Assembly (NCBI GenBank): GCA_025349905.2
Contig: MU625057.1
Coordinates: forward strand, 1-12,887
From: Blastocladiella britannica
Taxonomy: Eukaryota; Blastocladiomycota; Blastocladiomycetes; Blastocladiales; Blastocladiaceae
Reading direction: 5' to 3'
Length of the DNA stretch: 12,887 nt
Shown: one piece after another, positions 7,300-12,887 of the stretch
Layout of the letters: each line of letters opens with the position of its first letter
Numbering within the stretch: position 1 is the stretch's first letter
Position numbers and translations under genes: made by a program
The notes under the pieces: generated by a model
What the model was told of the DNA's origin: nothing
What the model saw: the letters and a program-made list of their open reading frames with translations, nothing else
Databases searched by the model: none

Positions 7300-10029
7300 A
7301 TGGCACGCCCAAGCACCAGTCACGGCGCCGCCGGCAAAAAGGAAATCGACGTGATCATGGTAAATTCATAATGCCAAAATGGAGGTGGCGATCGACTAAA
7401 TGCTTGCAAAAAAAATTTAGAAAGTCAACTCGGACGACGACCTCCTGTCCGCCTTGAACGGCTCCGACGCGCTATGCATTGTCGACATGTACCCTCACTT
7501 TTGTGGTCCCTGTGACCCGATGACGTCCGTGTTTAAGCGGATCAAGGTCGATTACGGGGACACGGTCTCGTTTTTGCAAGCGCAAACCGACGCCATCTCG
7601 TACTTTGCAGGCATGCGTGACAAGTCCATGCCGTGTTTCACGTTATGGGTCCGTGGGGTACTGGTGGGGATCGTGAAGGGATCCAATGCGCCCGTCATGG
7701 AGCGCATGATCAAGGAGCAGACGGAAATGAGCAAGATCACAAAGGATCGCAAGCCGGTTCGTTCGTATTTTATGCATCCTTGGGCAGCATACTCACATAT
7801 ATATATGTACAGTACATTCCCGACATTGACATTCCTCAAATGATCCGACCCGGGATCGAGTTCACGCCAGGCAACACGGCGCTGCGCATGTCCACGACGG
7901 TATCCACAGCATCGGTCGCCGACGACAACTTTACGGTGTCGATCGTGAAACCCGATGCGGTGCAGCCGCACATTGTCGCCGAAGTGGTTGCGGCCGCTCA
8001 CCGCTCGCATTTCACGATCGCCAAGGCGCGCAAGCTGTGGCTCAGCGACGCGACCGCGCGGGCGCTTTACGCCGAGCACGAGCACAAGCCGTTCTTTGGG
8101 GAGCTGCTGGATTACATGACGTCGGGGCCCGCGCTGGTCCTTCTGCTGACCCGCGACGCCAGTGCACTGGCGGCCGCCGCCGAGTCCAGCGGTGATACGA
8201 GTCCCACCGACAGCCCGGACCCGAACGCGACCCCGGCGGCATGGCGTGCCGTTGTAGGTCCCGCGTCGCCTAAGCACGCGCAGGAAGTGGCCCCGCAGTC
8301 GCTGCGCGCGCAGTTTGGCCGCGACGGGCTACACAATGCGCTGCACGCGTCCGACTCGGCCGCGTCCGCGCGCCGCGAAATGGACTTGTTGTTTTCTCCG
8401 TCGGTCCCCGCGCTCCCTTACACGTTACCGTCGGCGTCGGCGGCCGGCAACGATGCGGGCATTTCGGCCGAGCAGACGGTGGTAGTGATTGGTCCGCGTG
8501 CGGCCGCCGATCCGGCCGCGGTGGAACTGGTCGTGCACCGTGTACTGTTCTGGGGCCTGGAGATTGTCAAGCGCGCGCCCGTGGTAATGTCGCGCGACGA
8601 GGCCGCCGAGTGGTTGCAAGTCACTGTGCCTTCCAATTCGCCGTCATCGTCGCCCACGGGTGAGGCCAATGGTCATGGCGAGTCCCCTGATGCCGATGCT
8701 GAAGCCGAAGCGTCCGCGACCGAAACCTCGGCCGCTTTGTCCCTGTGGTCGTCCGGCCCAAGCTTGGCGCTGGTTATCCGTGGTGCCGACGCCGTCTCCC
8801 GCGCCAAAGAAATGGTCCACGGCGACCACCCGCGCGCGCTCGCCCGCAGTGTACCCTTGCCGCTGTACGTAGCCGAAACCGCCGAAGCAGCATTACGCGA
8901 CGCCGCCCGAATGCTACAGTCGCGCCCGATCTCGTCCATGCCCAATGTCCGTGGCCCCACCCGCGAACGCACGCTCGCACTCATCAAGCCCGACGCGTAT
9001 CCGAAACGCGACGAGATCATTGCCGCGATTGAGGTGCGCGGATTCAAAGTGGTCGCCAAGCACATGGACCTGCGGCTGGATCCGGCGGTCGCGGGGGAGT
9101 TTTACCGCGACCACTTGGGCAAACCGTTTTACGAGGAACTGGTCGAGTGGATGGCGTCGGGACCTATTGTGGCTCTGGTGCTGGAGAAGGAGAATGCGGT
9201 TGTCGCTTGGCGGTACGTTGCCTTTATCTGCTATGTGTGAGCGAGACTGATCTGGTACATATAGAGACGCCATGGGCCCGACCAATGCCATCAAGGCGCG
9301 CGAGATTGCCGCCGACACGTATGTACTCATTTTTATTGTAATCCACCCAAAGAAAAAAACCAACGTCAATATATGAATAGCCTCCGAGCCTTGTACGGCA
9401 CCGACGGGTCCAAGAACGCGCTGCACGGCTCCGACTCGCCCCTCAATGCAGTGCGCGAGATCGGGCTTCTGTTTGACCCAACGCTTTCGGTAGTCCCTGA
9501 GTCACGTGGGGGATCGCGCATGCCGTCCCGCACCACTTCGCTCGTACACCTGGGCATGATCGGTAGTGCCGGTGGTGCTACTGACGCACACGATGTTACT
9601 GCTGCTACGGGTGCTGTTGCCACGGGATCCGCACACCCGTCGCGACCAACCAGTTCGTCCACCAAGCCTCACCATCCTTCACCCGCTGCTGCTCCGGCCG
9701 GACATGCAGGGGGCGGCCCGTCTCGGCCCACGTCGGGAGCGCCGCGGTCGACGTCGCCTAAACCCACGCGGCCATCGTCATCAGCAGCAGCGGGAACAGC
9801 GGGAGCGACGTTGAAGCCTTCGCGGCCAGGATCTTCGGCAGCGTCAGGAGCAGCGGCGCCAAGCAAGCCGGGGAGTGCGGGTGCGTCGTCGCTGCGCAAG
9901 TCTCGGGCAAAGCTCGACGGGTCCAAGGCGTCGAGTCTCGGACTGGCGAGTGGTGCTACACCGACAGCGCCAGTTCCTTCGTCCGATGCGAGTCCTGTGG
10001 CGGGTGCGGATGGGAATGCGGCTGTGTGA
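7300..10029 (+). CDS. Thioredoxin / triple NDP-kinase domain protein (NME8/TXNDC3-like, axonemal)
   Basis: Five exons: 7300-7359, 7421-7756, 7813-9212, 9265-9318 and 9381-10029. Introns are 52-62 nt, GT-AG, phases agree, 832 aa. A thioredoxin fold occupies residues about 20-130 with active site CGPC at 48-51. NDK1 (about 171-330) keeps KPD (178-180) and the catalytic-position His310, but reads HASDS where the canonical motif is HGSDS, and carries a Ser/Pro insert. NDK2 (about 354-510) has lost the motifs (IGP for IKP, no NxxH) and holds a large acidic Ala/Ser insert. NDK3 (518-650) is canonical: IKPDAYP and NALHGSDS with His632. The tail is a Ser/Pro/Ala-rich disordered region with repeated SRPxS-like units. 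This architecture is that of NME8 and of outer-dynein-arm light-chain relatives in flagella and sperm, so an axonemal role in the zoospore flagellum is inferred. The start lies 57 bp after the EMC7 stop on the same strand. Confidence 0.9.
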
Positions 10030-10636
10030 GATACTGTCAAATTGTGACTGATACATTATTGAACTTTGACGTGCAACCAAGAACGTGACCTCCGGCCAAC
10101 TCTCGAAAATCCATTCTCATAAATACTGGCATGCCATCCACCGCATTCCGCCTCTCTCGATTGAAATCTACCGCACTCCTCCTCCTCAAGAAGCGTTTTG
10201 GCTTGGTCTCTAAACTGGCTGCCGTTCGGGCGTATATTTCTTTTGGAGGGCACCGACAGTGCTCAGACTAACTATCGTCCACAATTTCTCTTCCCAACCT
10301 GCCTCATGGTGTAAAACCCCTTCTTGTTAACTCTTGTCTTGCCGGACGTCTTTTTTTTTCTCTTCTCCGGAAGTGGAAACTTGGTCTGTCCGCCAGAGAA
10401 AAGACTGAAATAATGCTTGCTTGCATTTGTTGTTTCTTTTTGCTTTCTGGAGAGTGCGAGCTTGAGGAGTCGGTGGTTGATAAGCCGAGGTTAATTCGGA
10501 GGGTTGAGAGGCCGTTTGATATTCTGTACCTTTCGCAACTGCTCGCTTTCGAGTGAGCGTGTCGCTATGCGACTATGAGTGTTGGGGGCAACCATCGAAC
10601 GGACATTTTCCAATTCATAATCAATTTACGCTACTA
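10030..10636. other. Convergent intergenic region, no gene seen
   Basis: It lies between the 3' ends of the NDK and C2 genes. It is T-rich with polypyrimidine stretches (for example a T run near 10350) and a small hairpin at about 10541-10558 (GCTCG..CGAGTGAGC). Short ORFs on both strands lack motifs. No tRNA B-box or clear small RNA was found. It probably comprises the two 3' UTRs and spacer. Confidence 0.5.
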
Positions 10637-12385
10637 TTATGCTTGGGACTGACTGTCGCCGTCGTTATCTTCTTCTGCCATTTGCTCCGGATCGCGTGTG
10701 ATGGCGGCGGTCCCCCCACTCCCGACTTCGGTCCACGGCACTTTGCGTTTGGGGTCGCGCTTGGCTTCGGCCTGGAAAAACACCGACTTGCGCGGCGCAC
10801 CCGGTCCTCCCCCAACCGCTACTGGAGGTGCTGCAGGTTGCTGCTGCTGCTGCTGCTGTGATCCGCTCAATAAAGCCGCAATGCCCTTCATGCTCCCGAC
10901 CGACCCCCGTGTCCGTGCCACCGGCGATTGTTGCGGTGCGGCCGCTGTCGCTGCCGGTGCAGCACCGGTCGCCAGCTCGCGCCGCCGCGCCAATGCACGA
11001 AACACTACGTCGTCCTTCACGGCCGGTACAATATTGAACGGCTGCACGTACGCCGGCGGAACCACGGTCGGCGGCGGAGCGGGTGGAGGCGGGTGGTACA
11101 TGACTTCGGGTTTCTGAAAAAAAAAGTCTCACAATAAGAAAATAAGCAAGTTTGATTTTGTTGTAAAATGGGCGGATCCATACCTGGTTGGTGACATTCA
11201 AATAGTTTTGCAAGAACAGGAGTCGGGCGACTCGATCGTTCATACCGGCGTACTGGTCCCGAATCGCCGTCAAGTGGGAGAGATTTTGGGCGACGAGGTC
11301 GGGTGCGTACTGGCGCTCTGTGAGGGATGCCAAGTCGCCTTTGAAACGTAATTTCAGTTGAGCAGATCAGTTGAAAAGGGCAAAGCAAACAGCATACCCA
11401 ACTCGCGTCCGTACGACAAGTACACTTTCTGAGTGAACGGTAAGTACGACGGGTGCGGAACCGCCTTCACGGCCATCACCCCATCGCCGGCCTCGACCGA
11501 TTGCTGTGGCGGGTTGATCCGTGGGAACAGCGAGTACGCCACGAGCTCGTTTGGGGATCGCTTGTCTTCTTTGAGCTATTTTTCCAATCCTTTAGCACTT
11601 TCCATTTGGCGATAACTGAAAAAAAAGCAAAAAGTACCTGAGGAGAGTACCCGTATCCAAACGACCCGTAGTTGAAGGTCATTTCCAGCTCAATGTCCCC
11701 CACTAGCCGGTGCTCGTCCCACAGGTCAAACACGGACGCGATCGGAGAGACAGAGATGATGTCGTGCAAGTGGAACGACACCGATCCGACCAGCGTGGTG
11801 CGTGCCGGGTCCGACGGCGTGACTGCCAGGATCTGCAGCTTGATCAAGTTGAACGGGTGCTTGCGCGACCGTGGGACCTATGTAATCTCTACATGTCAAT
11901 ATACAATCCGGATCCGTAAAAGGATGTCGTACCGACACCGAGAAATGCTGCGCCTGATCCCACCTCAACACTCCCTGTGTCAACGTGACAACGTGCGTCT
12001 TCTTGGCGACTCCACGCACCGTGGTAGTCGCAAAGCACCCAGTCACTGCGCTCCCAACTCCGCCGACGCTGGAAGCGATCCCGCCACTGCTGGCTTCCAT
12101 GGCCCCGCCCGCACCATGCAAGTCCAGGAAATGCGCTTCCTTGATCCGAAGCGCCAGTACGCCCGTGACTGTTGGCCGCGAATCCTCTTCGGCCATGAGC
12201 AGGCGACGCAAGGACGCCAGGTCGTCGAGTGGGGACCGTTGGGTTGTGGACGAGGCGGCGGGATTGGCGGTGGATGGGCCGCCGCCAAGGCTGCCGGGAT
12301 TGGGTAAAGTCGCGGCGGAGACACCGGCGGACTGCGAGCCGCCACCGCCTGACAGGCCACGGGCGCCAGTAGTGGATTGGGACAT
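10637..12385 (-). CDS. C2-domain protein with conserved C-terminal extension and poly-Gln tail
   Basis: Five exons: 12385-11933, 11877-11638, 11575-11398, 11338-11184 and 11113-10637. Introns are 55, 62, 59 and 70 nt, all GT-AG and phase-consistent, 500 aa. Residues 1-70 are Gly/Ser-rich and disordered. A C2-type beta-sandwich spans about 73-225 (VTGVLALRIKEAHFLDL, LVGSVSFHLHDIISVSPIAS, LVGDIELEMTFNYGSFGYGY), with a low-complexity Gly/Ser/Ala loop inserted after the first strand. The usual five-Asp calcium set is not evident, so binding may be calcium-independent. A second segment (232-342) looks conserved: ELVAYSLFPRINPP, PFTQKVYLSYGRELG and NLSHLTAIRDQYAGMNDR. The tail has poly-Pro, seven Gln at 428-434 (a CTG run on the plus strand) and an acidic end. 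The overall layout recalls C2CD6/ALS2CR11-type sperm-flagellum proteins, but I cannot verify that. ATG 12385 is the first Met in frame. Confidence 0.75.
10838..10858. repeat. CTG/CAG trinucleotide microsatellite
   Basis: TTG followed by six CTG units on the plus strand, encoding seven consecutive Gln in the C2-domain gene on the minus strand. Length variation between isolates is likely for such a run. Confidence 0.85.
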
Positions 12386-12626
12386 TTTCTTTCTTGATTT
12401 GGTTGATTGTTGGTGATGGGAAAGAGGGAGATCCGATGATGGGAAATGCACCTCAAATTTTTCATCAACTCATCCAATTCACTTCCCTGGAGGTGCTTGA
12501 ACTTGGGCTCGTACTCTGGGCGGCCTCGAGGCATTGACGGTCGTGGCGAGAATGTAGCTTTACAAAATGGCTCCAAGTTGCTCTTCGCTTTCACAACACA
12601 ATAAAACCGAGAGAAAAAAAAAAAGA
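12386..12626. promoter_or_regulatory. Divergent intergenic region between the C2 gene and the terminal gene
   Basis: 241 bp separate the two proposed start codons. It holds both 5' leaders, including an A11 run just before the plus-strand ATG. No specific element is recognised. If the plus-strand gene starts at the in-frame ATG 12567, the region shrinks to 181 bp. Confidence 0.35.
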
Positions 12627-12887
12627 ATGCTCGCACCCCTCCGCCGAACCCTTGTCGCGGCACCTAGCAGCTGCGCGACCGCGTCAATGGCCATTCCGAC
12701 GAAGATTACGACCAACACACGTCGTGTGCTTTCTTCATCATCAACAGCAGGCTCCACCCGCACTGGCAGCACCAACGCTAAGCCAAAACGGAAGTCATGG
12801 GTCAGCGACCGCACCAAGCGCACCGGTACCCTTTTTATTTCCTTGGTCCACCTTGGTCCACTACGGTAAATTAATTGAAGTCAAAAA
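12627..12887 (+). CDS. First exon of a gene with a mitochondrial-type N-terminus (partial, runs off window)
   Basis: ATG 12627 opens MLAPLRRTLVAAPSSC, then a stretch rich in Arg, Ser, Thr and Ala with TRRVLSSSS. Only one acidic residue occurs in the first 66, which is typical of a matrix-targeting presequence with a likely cut near RRVLSS. Exon 1 appears to end at 12825 (phase 1) at a GTACCC donor, and the rest of the window is intron-like. An in-frame ATG at 12567 would add 20 residues including a Lys/Arg cluster; 12627 is preferred because it gives a cleaner presequence. The mature protein lies outside the window, so its function cannot be assigned. Confidence 0.5.

Noticed and set aside
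8042..8336. Minus-strand ORFs inside the NDP-kinase gene
   Set aside because: They are Arg/Ala/Pro-rich shadows of GC-rich coding sequence with no motif of their own.
11616..11637. 22-nt mini-intron (GTAC to TTTCAG) in the C2 gene
   Set aside because: Using that acceptor brings an in-frame stop within a few codons. The acceptor ending at 11576 gives a 62-nt intron and continues the protein.

Overview
The window looks like nuclear DNA of a zoosporic (flagellated, early-diverging) fungus, probably Blastocladiomycota or a chytrid. This is inference from four things: GC-rich coding DNA with short GT-AG introns (52-71 nt here) and A/T homopolymers in introns and UTRs; a fungal-type mitochondrial i-AAA protease; an axonemal-type thioredoxin/NDP-kinase fusion; and a repeat-expanded ankyrin-like gene family. 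No rRNA, tRNA, CRISPR or bacterial-type operon was seen.

Left third (1-3900), accessory. An intact intronless ankyrin-like gene (+, 73-930) has six 29-residue repeats and is bracketed by a 14-bp direct repeat. A frameshifted, 3'-truncated relative lies on the minus strand (2048-1572). Divergent from it is a broken gene of unknown function with a Ser/Glu-rich linker (+, 2160 to about 2830). Two copies of a double-hairpin element (about 1495-1572 and 2892-2974) sit at the outer ends of this pseudogene pair. Their arms differ by paired substitutions, so the fold rather than the exact sequence seems to be kept. I find no established description of such an element in nuclear DNA; it is the best candidate here for something undescribed.

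Middle (3900-7250), housekeeping and compact. YME1 (minus, 4 exons, 710 aa) is a complete mitochondrial inner-membrane AAA metalloprotease. It is divergently transcribed, with only 50 bp between start codons, from a probable EMC7 gene (plus), a subunit of the ER membrane protein insertase. A small possible two-exon gene overlaps the YME1 stop codon by 4 nt.

Right half (7300-12887). A five-exon gene (plus, 832 aa) encodes thioredoxin plus three NDP-kinase domains (NME8/TXNDC3-like, flagellar outer-dynein-arm type). It converges on a five-exon C2-domain gene (minus, 500 aa) across a 607-bp gap with no gene. The window ends in the first exon of a plus-strand gene with a mitochondrial-type N-terminus. 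Exon models were built by eye from splice consensus, phase agreement and family conservation; total lengths are multiples of three.
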